From: Syntrophobacter sp963666995
GTDB lineage: Bacteria > Desulfobacterota > Syntrophobacteria > Syntrophobacterales > Syntrophobacteraceae
Reading direction: 5' to 3'
Length of the DNA: 64,000 bases
Assembly (NCBI GenBank): GCA_963666995.1
Contig: OY762941.1
Coordinates: 4,030,001 to 4,094,000, forward strand
Within the stretch, counting starts at the first letter, position 1; every line of letters starts with the position of its first letter. The notes under the pieces were generated by a model that saw only the letters and a program-made list of their open reading frames with translations, was not told the DNA's origin and searched no databases. Shown one piece after another: positions 26,374-35,838 of this stretch. A program made the translations under genes and the position numbers.

Positions 26374-27879
26374 ATGACGCACAAGAACTACAGCTTCCTG
26401 AGTACTCTCGGGAAGCCTGAAGGGTTGCCGAACAAATGCTTCTCCTGTGAACTGGAAGATATCCTGGAAGCCTCCCACGACGGGCTGTTTATTACGGACG
26501 GGGTCGGAAATATTCTCATGGTGAACAGCGCATGGGAACGAATCTGCGGTATTCCGAGGGATTTTGTGGTCGGGAAGAATGCCCGGGATATGGTGGCCAA
26601 CAAGTTCTACACCGAATCTTCAGCGATGGCGGCCATCAACGCCAGGAAGAAAGTTACGATAATGCTCGAAATGACCAAGGGGGAAAAGATCGGCCAGAAG
26701 ATCATGGGCACGGCGATTCCGATCTGGGGAGAGGATGGCGAAATTAAACGTGTTGTCGCCAATATTCGGGACATCACGGAGATACTCTACCTTAAAGACC
26801 TTCTTGAAAAAACAAAACAGCTCAACCAGATCTATGAGACAGAACTCGAACAGATGCGGATCCAGCAGATAACGAGGAATTCCGACATCGTGGCCAGAAG
26901 TCCGGAAACACGGCGCGTGCTGGAAATGGCGGCGCAAGTGGCCAAAGTGGATTCCACGGTCCTGATTACGGGTGAATCAGGTGCGGGAAAAGAAGTCATC
27001 GCCAATGCGATCCATCGCCTGGGCCATCGGGCCGACGGCCCCCTGATCAAAATAAACTGCGGTGCCATACCGGAGAATCTCCTGGAATCAGAGCTGTTCG
27101 GGTACGAGCCGGGCGCCTTCACGGGGGCAAGAAAGCAGGGGAAGCCGGGGATGTTCGAACTGGCATCGGGCGGGACCCTGTTCCTGGATGAAGTGGGGGA
27201 CATCACTCTCAACCTCCAGGTGAAACTGCTGAGAGCACTGCAGGACCATGAGGTGATGAGAGTTGGCGGCATCAGGCCGATTCCCGTCGATTCCAGGATC
27301 GTTGCGGCTTCCAACAAGGATCTGCAGGAGATGGTATCGCTCGGCACTTTTCGGGAAGATCTCTATTACAGGCTGAACGTCGTGTCCATTGAGATTCCTC
27401 CCCTGCGCGAACGCAAGGAAGACATCCCGCTGCTCGTCCTTCATTTCCTGGAGAAGATCAATAAGAGGTATCAGTTCAACAAGCGCTTTTCCCCCATGCT
27501 CATTGACACCTTCCTGGCCTACTCCTGGCCCGGCAATATCAGGGAATTGGAAAACGTCATCGAGCGAATGCTGGTGATGACGGAAGACAATGAAATCGAG
27601 TTCAGCCATCTTCCGGTGCATATGAGAGACCAGCACGCTCAGGCCGAAGGGAAGATGGTATTGCCGGCAAATGTGTCGTTTCAACAGGCTATTGAACAGG
27701 TTGAGAGGCAGCTCATCGAACAGGCACTGAAAAAACACGGCAGCACCCGGAAAGTCGCTTCGGCGCTTAATCTCAACCAGTCAACCGTAGTGCGTAAAAT
27801 CAAGAAATATAAGATCCCCATCAATCAGGAACTTGAAAACGGGATTTCCTGTTTCGACGATCAGAGAATGCGAATCTAG
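26374..27879 (+). CDS. PAS-domain sigma-54-dependent transcriptional activator
   Basis: 501 residues. A single PAS domain (about residues 25-140, with DGLFITDGVGNILMVNSAWE) is joined by a coiled coil (140-168) to an AAA+ domain. Walker A is GESGAGKE (200-207), the sigma-54 contact loop GAFTGA (247-252) is intact, and Walker B is TLFLDEVGD. A Fis-type helix-turn-helix ends the protein (STRKVASALNLNQSTVVRKI). There is no receiver domain, so it senses a small ligand or redox state through PAS rather than by phosphorylation. Start ATG 26374 has GGAGG 7 bases upstream. The operon behind it has a -24/-12 promoter, so it is the likely regulator. Confidence 0.95.
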   Translation: MTHKNYSFLSTLGKPEGLPNKCFSCELEDILEASHDGLFITDGVGNILMVNSAWERICGIPRDFVVGKNARDMVANKFYTESSAMAAINARKKVTIMLEMTKGEKIGQKIMGTAIPIWGEDGEIKRVVANIRDITEILYLKDLLEKTKQLNQIYETELEQMRIQQITRNSDIVARSPETRRVLEMAAQVAKVDSTVLITGESGAGKEVIANAIHRLGHRADGPLIKINCGAIPENLLESELFGYEPGAFTGARKQGKPGMFELASGGTLFLDEVGDITLNLQVKLLRALQDHEVMRVGGIRPIPVDSRIVAASNKDLQEMVSLGTFREDLYYRLNVVSIEIPPLRERKEDIPLLVLHFLEKINKRYQFNKRFSPMLIDTFLAYSWPGNIRELENVIERMLVMTEDNEIEFSHLPVHMRDQHAQAEGKMVLPANVSFQQAIEQVERQLIEQALKKHGSTRKVASALNLNQSTVVRKIKKYKIPINQELENGISCFDDQRMRI

Positions 27880-27958
27880 GATCGCAGTGTAATCATCCAT
27901 CCCCGCTACCGCTCCTCGTACCTGTTCAATTGCGACCATGTGCAAAGGTGACTCAATT

Positions 27959-28081
27959 CGCGTGATGCATTGTGCATCACGCGATGCCGTACGGCATCAC
28001 CATGTGGATCTGCTTAGAATTCACGTATTGACAGTCCGATTCATCCTTGCTTGAGGCTCTGTTGCGATGCAGAAAAGCATC
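27959..28081 (+). promoter_or_regulatory. Three GATGC/GCATC dyads, probable activator binding sites
   Basis: Three inverted repeats share the half-site GATGC. They are CGCGTGATGCA/TGCATCACGCG (27959-27983), the perfect 16-base palindrome GATGCCGTACGGCATC (27983-27998) and GATGC-N6-GCATC (28066-28081). They lie 85-210 bases upstream of the -24/-12 element, the usual distance for sigma-54 enhancer sites, and next to the activator gene. The first could also act as a weak terminator for that gene, but no T-run follows. Confidence 0.65.
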
Positions 28082-28166
28082 ACGACCGCAGTGTCGGATT
28101 GCATGAACATGCGCATATTGGCGGGTTCATGCCCTTTAATGAGCAATTACGGGTCCGGGCGTCATC

Positions 28167-28182
28167 TGGCACAAGGTTTGCC
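28167..28182 (+). promoter_or_regulatory. Sigma-54 (-24/-12) promoter of the CoA-transferase operon
   Basis: TGGCAC at 28167-28172, a 5-base spacer and TTGC at 28178-28181 match the consensus TGGCAC-N5-TTGC exactly, with the invariant GG and GC ten bases apart. It lies 83 bases upstream of the CoA-transferase start codon. Confidence 0.88.
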
Positions 28183-28264
28183 TCCATATCCCATTAACCG
28201 GGATTACCGCCGGTTGTGATGCCACCTTAAAATTTCGACTGTGCTCGAGACGGGAGGTTTAGCG

Positions 28265-29845
28265 ATGGCAAAGTTCATGTCTGCTGAAGAAGCGGCCAAA
28301 TTGATCAAGGCCGGGGACACGGTTGCGACAACCGGGTTCGTGGGAATGGGCCATCCGGATGAAGTGGTCCAGGCAATCGAAAAGAGATTTCTTGAAACCG
28401 GGGAACCGCGGGATCTCACCCTGGCCTTCGGCGCGAGCCAGAACGACGGGAAGTCGAACTGGGGTCTCAATCGATTTGCAAAAGAAGGCCTGCTGAAAAA
28501 AGTCATCTCAGGCCACTGGGGGCTTCAGCCGGACATCATCAGGATGGCGGTCGAAAACAAGATCGAGGCCTACAACATCCCCCAGGGGGTCATACTGCAT
28601 CTCTTCAGGGCCATCGGCGGGAAAAAACCCGGGATAATCACCCATGTGGGCCTTAAGACCTTCGTCGATCCCAGGGAGACCTGCGGCAGGCTGAACAGCG
28701 TGAGCCATGAGGAATACGTGAGGCTCATGGAAATCGACGGAAAAGAGTACCTCTTCTACAAGTCCTTTCCGATCAATATCGCGATCGTTCGCGGGACCAG
28801 CGCCGACGAGTACGGCAATATCTCGATTGAAAAAGAAGCCATCGCGCTCGAGTTTCTTGCCGTTGCACTGGCGGCCAGGGCATCCGGCGGCAAAGTGATC
28901 GTGCAGGTGGAGAGGGTGGTGCAGGCCGGAACCCTTCATCCGATGCTGGTCAAGATCCCGGGGATCGCGGTGGATGTGGTGGTCGTGGCCAAACCCGAGA
29001 ACCATTGGCAGGTCCCCATGGCGGTGCAGTACAACCCGAGCCTGTGCGGTGAGACCAGGGTGCCGCTAAGCAGCGTCAATCCGCTTGCCCTGAACGAGAG
29101 GAAGGTCATCTGCAGAAGATGCGCCATGGAGTTGGTCCCCGATGCAGCGGTAAACCTCGGTATCGGGATGCCGGAGAGCGTCGGGGTGGTGTCGGCCGAA
29201 GAGGGGATCAGCAGCCTCATGACCATGACGGTTGAACCCGGAGTGATAGGGGGGGTGCCCCTCGCGGGACTCTATTTTGGGACCGCGGTCAACCCGCAGG
29301 CAATGGTGGACCACCCCAACATGTTTGACTTCTACGACGGCGGCGGACTCGACCTTGCGGTGCTGGGAATGGCCGAGATGGACCAGTACGGGAACGTCAA
29401 TGTGAGCAAGTTCGGGACGCGGATCGCCGGCGCTGGAGGATTCATCAATATCACTCAGAGCACGCCGGTCGTCGTGTTCTGCGGAACGCTCACCGCCAGC
29501 GGTTTGAAACTGGATATACGCGACGGGAAGCTCAGCGTCGTAAATGAAGGCAAGGTGAAGAAGCTGGTCAAGAAGGTTGAGCACATCACTTTCAGCGGGG
29601 AGTACGGCCGCACGAGCGGTCAGAAGATCATGTACGTAACCGAGAGGGCGGTATTTACGCTCCGGCCGGAGGGGGTCACGCTGACGGAAATCGCTCCGGG
29701 CGTCGACCTTGAAAAAGACGTCCTGGCCCAGATGGAATGGAAGCCCCTGATAGCTCCCGATCTCAAGCTGATGGATCCACGGATATTCCAGGAAAAGACG
29801 CCGATGGGCATCAAGGAGGAGATACTGAAGAAGAACGGTAACTGA
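28265..29845 (+). CDS. Acyl-CoA:carboxylate CoA-transferase, family I
   Basis: 526 residues, the two-domain (fused alpha-beta) form like propionate CoA-transferase/YdiF. It moves CoA from an acyl-CoA donor to a free acid. The N-terminal half has GDTVATTGFVGMGHPDEVV; the second half has PDAAVNLGIGMPESV and TMTVEPGVIGGVPLAG, whose glutamate is the likely catalytic residue. MAKFMSAEEA is taken as the start since GGGAGG lies 7 bases before ATG 28265. It is the first gene behind the sigma-54 promoter and probably activates the substrate of the following enzymes. The acid is unknown. Confidence 0.9.
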   Translation: MAKFMSAEEAAKLIKAGDTVATTGFVGMGHPDEVVQAIEKRFLETGEPRDLTLAFGASQNDGKSNWGLNRFAKEGLLKKVISGHWGLQPDIIRMAVENKIEAYNIPQGVILHLFRAIGGKKPGIITHVGLKTFVDPRETCGRLNSVSHEEYVRLMEIDGKEYLFYKSFPINIAIVRGTSADEYGNISIEKEAIALEFLAVALAARASGGKVIVQVERVVQAGTLHPMLVKIPGIAVDVVVVAKPENHWQVPMAVQYNPSLCGETRVPLSSVNPLALNERKVICRRCAMELVPDAAVNLGIGMPESVGVVSAEEGISSLMTMTVEPGVIGGVPLAGLYFGTAVNPQAMVDHPNMFDFYDGGGLDLAVLGMAEMDQYGNVNVSKFGTRIAGAGGFINITQSTPVVVFCGTLTASGLKLDIRDGKLSVVNEGKVKKLVKKVEHITFSGEYGRTSGQKIMYVTERAVFTLRPEGVTLTEIAPGVDLEKDVLAQMEWKPLIAPDLKLMDPRIFQEKTPMGIKEEILKKNGN

Positions 29846-29916
29846 GACTCGAGCTGGAGTGCGATCGATATGTGAATCCCGATCACAAATCAACCATGCA
29901 TCAGAGGAGAGACAAA

Positions 29917-31380
29917 ATGGCACTGAAAACCAGAGAGGATTATCTCAAGTCTTTGAAGGCAATGCGTCAGAATATGTATAAGTTTGGGGAGGTTATCGAA
30001 GACGTGACCACCAGCCCGCTTACCCGCCGGACCGTCGAGAGCCACGCCAGGGCTTTTGACGCCTCCCATGACCCGAAATACGCACAAGACTTCATCGCAA
30101 CCTCAACCTTTACCGGCGAGAAGATTCACAAATGGAATTCCATGATGGAAAACCTCGAGGATCTGATGGGCAACTCCAAGATGAAGCGCTGGATGTACCG
30201 CTTCACCGGCAGTTGCACCGGCGGTATCTGCGTGGGATGGAACGCCCAGAACGTGATGTGGAACGTCACCGCCCTCATCGACAAGGAAAACGGTACGAAC
30301 TACCAGGCGCGCCTTAAGAACTGGATCCTCGGCGCCCAGGAAAAGGGCCTCGTCGTCGCCGGCGCGCTCACCGACGCCAAGGGGGACCGCGCCCTCAGGC
30401 CCTCGCAGCAGGTCAACCCCGACAGCAACGTCCATGTGAAGGAAGTGAGAAAAGACGGCATTGTGGTCAGCGGATACAAGGCCATGATCTGCGGCGTCGC
30501 CGCGTCAAACGAGATCTTTATCCTTCCGGGCAGCGGCTACAGGGAAGAAGACAAGGACTATGCGGTAACTTTCGTGGTCCCCCGCGACATCGAAGGGCTG
30601 ACCATCGTGGAAACCCGCCGGCCGAGCGACACCAGGGAACAGGAAGAAGGATTCGACAGTCCGGAGACGGGAATCACCCAGGCGTTCCTCTTTTTTGAGG
30701 ATTGCTTCGTTCCGAACGACAGGGTCTTCATGTGCCAGGAATTCAAGTATTCCGGCAAAATCATCGAGTACTTCACGGCCAACTACCGGGCCTGCATCGG
30801 CGCATGCGTGGCCGGACAGGGTGACGTCATGATCGGCGCCGGGGCCCTCATGGCCCGGACGAACGGCCTTGCCGCGAGCACGTTTGCAAACAAGATGGTC
30901 GAGATGGCGGTAAACAACGAAACGACCTACGGCATGGGCATCGGCGCCATGGCCCTCGGCAAGAAAGGCCCGGGAGGCATGTGGGTTGCCGATTCGCTGC
31001 TCGCGCACACCAACAAGGTGCACGTGGCGACGCTTCCCTACCAGACCAAGCGCCTCTGCCAGGACATCGGCGGCGGAGTGGTCGAGACCGGCTGCTTCCC
31101 CTCCTCGAAGGACTTCAACGATCCCAAGTACGGACACCTGGTGCAAAACGCTCTCAAGGCAAGCCCGAAATTCAGCGCCGAAGCAAGGGCACGGGCCGCA
31201 AGACTCTCCGAATGGCTGACCTTGGGCGCGGGCGTCCCCGGTTGTATGCACGGGGGCGGCTCGCCGGACGGCGCGAAGCTGGTGGTGAGGGCCTTTACAC
31301 CGGTAAACGAATTTGCCGAATACGCGCGCAAGATCGCGGGCATCACCGAAGAAGTGCCTGAACCCGAAAAGAAGAAGTAA
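29917..31380 (+). CDS. 4-hydroxybutyryl-CoA dehydratase-family flavoprotein, divergent
   Basis: 487 residues, close to the 490 of Clostridium aminobutyricum AbfD; the family also includes 4-hydroxyphenylacetate 3-hydroxylase. AbfD holds FAD and a [4Fe-4S] cluster ligated by C99, C103, H292 and C299 (from memory). Here the first pair appears as SCTGGICVG, one residue wider. The second site reads NYRACIGAC, so the histidine is tyrosine, the catalytic Y296 position is isoleucine and K300 is valine. The C299 equivalent remains. Thus it may be a non-dehydratase family member. ATG 29917 has GGAGAG upstream; an earlier GTG is unlikely. Confidence 0.85.
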   Translation: MALKTREDYLKSLKAMRQNMYKFGEVIEDVTTSPLTRRTVESHARAFDASHDPKYAQDFIATSTFTGEKIHKWNSMMENLEDLMGNSKMKRWMYRFTGSCTGGICVGWNAQNVMWNVTALIDKENGTNYQARLKNWILGAQEKGLVVAGALTDAKGDRALRPSQQVNPDSNVHVKEVRKDGIVVSGYKAMICGVAASNEIFILPGSGYREEDKDYAVTFVVPRDIEGLTIVETRRPSDTREQEEGFDSPETGITQAFLFFEDCFVPNDRVFMCQEFKYSGKIIEYFTANYRACIGACVAGQGDVMIGAGALMARTNGLAASTFANKMVEMAVNNETTYGMGIGAMALGKKGPGGMWVADSLLAHTNKVHVATLPYQTKRLCQDIGGGVVETGCFPSSKDFNDPKYGHLVQNALKASPKFSAEARARAARLSEWLTLGAGVPGCMHGGGSPDGAKLVVRAFTPVNEFAEYARKIAGITEEVPEPEKKK

Positions 31381-31519
31381 AGCGGCCTCCTGTGAACCGA
31401 AGCGGACCGGGATCGAACGGGGCGGGCCTTGCGCCCCGCCTCCTCCGGGAAGCTTCGGGCAGCCGGGCTTGGCTTTGCGAACCATCACTTGACGATCATT
31501 CAACGAAGGGGAACGTATC

Positions 31520-32659
31520 ATGGATTTTCAGTTGACCGAAGAACAGCAACTGATCCGCGCGGGGGTAAGGGAATTTTGTGAGAAGTACGTGGAACCGATC
31601 GCGGAAGAAGTCGATATGCTGCCGCGCTTTCCGGCCGAGAACATGAAGCGGCTTGCCGAGCAGGACTGGTGCGGCATTCCCTATCCTGCGGAATACGGCG
31701 GGGCGGGATCGGACTATCTCACCTATATCATCGTCTTAGAGGAACTCTGCCGCGCCTGCGCGGCAACGGGGTTTACCCTCGAATGCCAGACCTCGCTAGC
31801 ATGCTTTCCTCTCTTTAAATTCGGGAACGAGGAACAGAAGAAAAAATACCTCACCCCGCTTTGCAAGGGGGAAATGCTGGGCTCCTTTGCGCTTACCGAA
31901 CCGGGGGCCGGGACCGACGTCGCCGCCGGAACCACGACGGCCGTCCTTGACGGAAACGAGTACGTCTTAAACGGGACCAAGATGTTTATCTCAAATGCCC
32001 CCGTGGCGGGCGTTTTCATTATCTTTGCGAGCACTGACAAATCAAAAGGACCCAAGGGTCTCACCGCTTTTATCGTTCCCGCAAGTACACCCGGGATCAA
32101 GCCCGGGGAACACTTAAACAAGATGGGCATCCGCGGGGCACTGACCTCGGAGGTCGTCCTCAAAGACTGCCGCATCCCGAAGGAAAACCTCCTTGGGGGA
32201 GAGGGCATGGGCTTTAAGATCGCCATGATGACCCTTGACGGGGGCCGGATCGGCATTGCCGCGCAGGCCCTGGGCATCGCCCAGGCCGCTCTTGACGAAT
32301 CCGTCCACTACGCAAAGGAAAGGGTCCAGTTCGGAAAGCCCATCGCCTCCTTTCAGGCCATCCAGTGGATGCTTGCCGATATGGCAACCGACGTCGAGGC
32401 CGCGCGGTTCCTTACCTATTACGCCGCATGGTGCTTCGACCAGGGAAAGCCCTACAGCAAGGAAGCGGCCATGGCCAAGCTTTTCGCGGCCGAAACGGCG
32501 GCCCGCCAGACGAACCGGGCGATCCAGGTCCACGGCGGGATCGGGTTCATCAAGGGGCACAAGGTCGAGCGTCTCTACCGCGACGCCAAGATAACCGAAA
32601 TCTACGAGGGGACTTCGGAAGTCATGAGGATGGTTATCTCGGGGAGCGTACTGCGTTAA
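31520..32659 (+). CDS. Acyl-CoA dehydrogenase
   Basis: 379 residues, full-length family member. It removes two hydrogens at C2-C3 of an acyl-CoA using FAD and passes electrons to ETF. Motifs are FALTEPGAGTD and KMFISNAPVA in the FAD domain, LDGGRIGIAAQALGIAQAAL, QVHGGIGFIKGH, and the catalytic glutamate in ITEIYEGTSEV near the C-terminus. It follows the dehydratase-like gene by 139 bases and precedes etfB by 23, so ETF from this operon is its natural partner. Some members instead run as enoyl-CoA reductases (for example CaiA); direction cannot be read from sequence. Confidence 0.95.
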   Translation: MDFQLTEEQQLIRAGVREFCEKYVEPIAEEVDMLPRFPAENMKRLAEQDWCGIPYPAEYGGAGSDYLTYIIVLEELCRACAATGFTLECQTSLACFPLFKFGNEEQKKKYLTPLCKGEMLGSFALTEPGAGTDVAAGTTTAVLDGNEYVLNGTKMFISNAPVAGVFIIFASTDKSKGPKGLTAFIVPASTPGIKPGEHLNKMGIRGALTSEVVLKDCRIPKENLLGGEGMGFKIAMMTLDGGRIGIAAQALGIAQAALDESVHYAKERVQFGKPIASFQAIQWMLADMATDVEAARFLTYYAAWCFDQGKPYSKEAAMAKLFAAETAARQTNRAIQVHGGIGFIKGHKVERLYRDAKITEIYEGTSEVMRMVISGSVLR

Positions 32660-32682
32660 GAAGAAAACCGGAGGGGTCACAA

Positions 32683-33459
32683 ATGCTCAAGATCATCACT
32701 TGTTTTAAATGGGTCATGGATGAAGCGGACATAAAGGTCGATGCCGGGTCGCGCAAACTGCTGCTCGACCGGGTGAGCTACAAGATAAGCCCCTATGACC
32801 GCAACGCGGTGGAAGAGGCGATGCTTCTTCAGGAAAAGCACGGAGCAAGTGTAACGGCCGTGACCGTGGCTCCGCCCGCGGCGAAGAACTGCTTAAAAGA
32901 CGTGCTCTCCCGCGGACCCGAAAAAGCCTGTTTTGTAAACGACCCCTCCTTTGTCGACCTGGAACCGGCCGGGACCTGCGCGCTGCTCGCTTCGGCCGTT
33001 CGCGCGCAGGCCGGCTGCGACCTCATTTTGTGCGGAGAAGGGTCAAGCGATCTTTACACGCAGCAGGTCGGTCCCGCCCTGGCCGAGAAGCTCGGGATCC
33101 CGTGCGCAACCTACGTAAATAAGCTCACCTATGACGAGGCAAACGGGCGCGTGATTGCAGAGCGAAAGCTCGATTCCGGGACGGAAGTCGTGTCTTTGCC
33201 CCTGCCCGCGCTGGTCACGGTGCTCCCCGACATCAATACGCCGAGGATCCCGACCTTGAAACAGGTCCTGGGGGCCGCAAAAAAACCCGTTGAGAACATT
33301 ACCCTCGATAAACTCGGGGGGACGGCCAACGGGCAGTGTCTTAAGACAACGGGCGTTCTGGCTGCGACCATGGAGCGCAAGCGGCTGAAGTTCGGAGCGG
33401 AAGCTAACGATATCCGTTCGGTTGTGGGGGCCCTTTTAAAGGAAGGCGTAATTGCCTGA
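32683..33459 (+). CDS. etfB: Electron transfer flavoprotein beta subunit
   Basis: 258 residues. EtfB binds AMP or a second FAD. It begins MLKIITCFKWVMDEADIKVD and contains DLILCGEGSSDLYTQQVGP and PTLKQVLGAAKKPVE, typical of the FixA/EtfB group. ATG 32683 is preceded by GGAGGGG. A long upstream extension of the same frame runs through the acyl-CoA dehydrogenase gene and is not real. It is followed by etfA after 13 bases. Confidence 0.94.
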   Translation: MLKIITCFKWVMDEADIKVDAGSRKLLLDRVSYKISPYDRNAVEEAMLLQEKHGASVTAVTVAPPAAKNCLKDVLSRGPEKACFVNDPSFVDLEPAGTCALLASAVRAQAGCDLILCGEGSSDLYTQQVGPALAEKLGIPCATYVNKLTYDEANGRVIAERKLDSGTEVVSLPLPALVTVLPDINTPRIPTLKQVLGAAKKPVENITLDKLGGTANGQCLKTTGVLAATMERKRLKFGAEANDIRSVVGALLKEGVIA

Positions 33460-33472
33460 GGAGTGGGGATCG

Positions 33473-34429
33473 ATGGCTGGAATCTGGGTTTTTGCCGAAA
33501 GTCGCGAACAGACCCTGGAGCTTCTGAATGCGGGCGTGGGTCCGGCAAGGGAAATGGGCGTAAAGCTCGTGTCGTTTGCGCTGACAGGTGAGTCGGCCAG
33601 GGAATACATCAATTGCGGTTCGGATGAAGTTTACCTTCTGCCCCCCCTTGCGCGGGACCAGCCCCTTGAGGCGTATCTCCCGGTCATGGCCGAGGCGGCA
33701 AAAGAGGAGGATCCGGACGTTATTTTTATCGGCGCGACACAGCGCGGAAAAGAAATGGCGGCAAGGCTTGCAACAAGGCTTAACACGGGGCTTTGCAGCG
33801 GATGCATCGGCTTTAGCCTGGATAAGGAGAAGGGGCTCCTTCAGATGGAGCGCCTCCTTTTCGGGGGCCTTGCCGTGCAGAAAGTGGAGTGCACGACCCG
33901 GCCCCAGATGGCGACCATCGCTCCCCGGACCTTCGAGCAGGCTTTAGCGCAGGAGGGAAGAGAGGGAAAGGTAAGGGAACTGCCTCCCGCTCCGCCTTCC
34001 GCGGTTACGGTGGTCGGCCGGACCCCGAAGGTCCGCGAGGCCGTGGACATAACGGAGGCAAAAATCGTCGTCTGTGTCGGCCGCGGGGTTGAGAAGAAGG
34101 AAGACGTAAGGCTTGCCCGGGAGCTTGCGGAGGCGGTGGGGGGCGAGGTGGGCTGCTCGCGTCCCATTGCGGAAGAGCTCCACTGGCTTCCCGAGGACGT
34201 ATACCTTGGCATATCGGGAAAGAAGGTGAAACCGGACCTCTACATCGGTGTCGGGGTGTCGGGGCAAATCCAGCACGTAACGGGCATTCGCGACAGCAAG
34301 GTGATCCTTGGGATCAACCGCGACGAGAATGCCCCCATTTTTGAAGCCGCGGATTACGGAATCGTGGGAGATCTCTACGAGGTGGTTCCTAAACTTATCG
34401 AAGAGTTCGCAAGGGCGCTCAAGAGGTAG
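33473..34429 (+). CDS. etfA: Electron transfer flavoprotein alpha subunit
   Basis: 318 residues. It starts MAGIWVFAESREQTLEL. The C-terminal FAD domain has VGRGVEKKEDVRLARELAEA, GCSRPIAEELHWLPEDVYLG, GVSGQIQHVTGIRDSKVILG and NRDENAPIFEAADYGIVGD, the EtfA signature. With EtfB it accepts electrons from the upstream acyl-CoA dehydrogenase and hands them to the FixC-like protein. The start ATG 33473 has GAGGAGTGGGG upstream. Confidence 0.95.
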   Translation: MAGIWVFAESREQTLELLNAGVGPAREMGVKLVSFALTGESAREYINCGSDEVYLLPPLARDQPLEAYLPVMAEAAKEEDPDVIFIGATQRGKEMAARLATRLNTGLCSGCIGFSLDKEKGLLQMERLLFGGLAVQKVECTTRPQMATIAPRTFEQALAQEGREGKVRELPPAPPSAVTVVGRTPKVREAVDITEAKIVVCVGRGVEKKEDVRLARELAEAVGGEVGCSRPIAEELHWLPEDVYLGISGKKVKPDLYIGVGVSGQIQHVTGIRDSKVILGINRDENAPIFEAADYGIVGDLYEVVPKLIEEFARALKR

Positions 34430-34542
34430 GCCGGGGGGCTTTCCGCGAGCGGCATGGGGATCATGGGTAATCTACGGGGGATGGTCCCCGTGCTGCTCGA
34501 TTCGGTTTGTGAAAAACCTTAGAAACCGGGTTGTGTGACGAC

Positions 34543-35838
34543 ATGTCTGAGGAAAGATTTACTGCAATCATAGTTGGTGCGGGTCCTGCCGGGAGCACGG
34601 CAGCGTATCTTCTGGCAAAAGAAGGCCATGAGGTGGTTTTGGTCGAACGCGGGACAACACCCGGAAGCAAGAACATGTACGGCGGCCGGATGTACACTCA
34701 TGCGCTAAACCGGATCTTCCCAAAGTTCTGGGAAGAAGCCCCGGTCGAGCGGCCCGTTGCCAGGGAGGTCATCACGTTTTTAGACGGTGACCGGAGCGTT
34801 TCGTTCACCTGCCGGGACGTTAACTGGGCGACTCCTCCCTACCATTCCTTTACGCTCTTGAGGGCTGAATTTGACAACTGGCTGGCGGCAAAAGCCGAGG
34901 AGGCGGGGGCGCTGCTCGCCTGCGGCATTCGGGTGGATGATCTGTTGATCGAAAACGGACGGGTTATCGGCATACGGGCGGGCGAAGATGAAATGCTGGC
35001 CGATGTGGTGATTGCCGCAGACGGAGTAAATTCCGTGATGGCCCAGAAGGCGGGCCTGGCAAAGCTCTTCACTCCCCACCAGGTGGCGACGGGAGTTAAA
35101 GAGATCATCGAACTGCCCGAGGAAACCGTAAGAGGGCGCTTCCAGCTCGAAGGCAACAACGGCGCCGTTCACATGTTCGTCGGCGACTGCTCCAGGGGAA
35201 TGCGGGGAGGCGGCTTTCTCTATACCAATAAGAGCAGCATCTCGCTTGGCCTGGTCGTAAACGCGGGAGAACTGCGGCAAAGCCAGGTGAGATTGTGCGA
35301 TGTCCTGGAGGATTTTAAAAGCAGTCCCCACATCGCCCCGCTTATCGAAGGGGGCGAGGTGGCCGAGTATTCGGCGCACCTCGTGCCCGAGGCGGGTCTT
35401 GCCATGATGCCCCGGCTCTGCGGCGACGGGATGCTGGTGGCGGGGGACGCCGCCGGGTTCGTACTCAATCTGGGCTACACGGTGCGTGGAATGGACTTTG
35501 CCGTTGCCTCCGGTGAAGCCGCCGCAAAGGCGGTCATGGAGGCTAAGGCCCGCAACGATTTTTCACGACAGGGACTTGGCTGTTACGAGGAATTGCTGAA
35601 ACAGAGTTTTGTATTGAGGGATCTTGAGGCCTACCGGAACGCACCCTCGTTTCTGGAAAACGATCGCCTTTTTAGCGCATACCCCAAGCTCGCCACCGGT
35701 CTTGCAAGCAAACTGTTCACAGTCAACGGCGCTCCTCCGGTTCACCTCTGGCAGACGGTGTTAAACCAGATCAGGGAAAGTCACATCAGCCTGTCCCACT
35801 TGGCCCTCGATGGGTGGAAAGGAGTAAAGAACCTTTGA
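34543..35838 (+). CDS. fixC: FixC-type electron transfer flavoprotein:quinone oxidoreductase
   Basis: 431 residues. FAD-binding GAGPAGSTAAYLLAKEGHEVVLVERG begins at residue ~10, a second nucleotide loop is MLVAGDAAGFVLNLGYTVRGMDFAVASGEAAA, and the body matches FixC/ETF-QO. It carries electrons from EtfAB to menaquinone or ubiquinone. The ATG at 34543 lacks a strong ribosome site. Its end overlaps the start of the small ferredoxin gene, as with fixC-fixX in other bacteria. Confidence 0.92.
   Translation: MSEERFTAIIVGAGPAGSTAAYLLAKEGHEVVLVERGTTPGSKNMYGGRMYTHALNRIFPKFWEEAPVERPVAREVITFLDGDRSVSFTCRDVNWATPPYHSFTLLRAEFDNWLAAKAEEAGALLACGIRVDDLLIENGRVIGIRAGEDEMLADVVIAADGVNSVMAQKAGLAKLFTPHQVATGVKEIIELPEETVRGRFQLEGNNGAVHMFVGDCSRGMRGGGFLYTNKSSISLGLVVNAGELRQSQVRLCDVLEDFKSSPHIAPLIEGGEVAEYSAHLVPEAGLAMMPRLCGDGMLVAGDAAGFVLNLGYTVRGMDFAVASGEAAAKAVMEAKARNDFSRQGLGCYEELLKQSFVLRDLEAYRNAPSFLENDRLFSAYPKLATGLASKLFTVNGAPPVHLWQTVLNQIRESHISLSHLALDGWKGVKNL

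Noticed and set aside
27959..27998. Palindromes read as a terminator of the first activator gene
   Set aside because: No T-run follows, and a third GATGC dyad further on suggests protein-binding sites.
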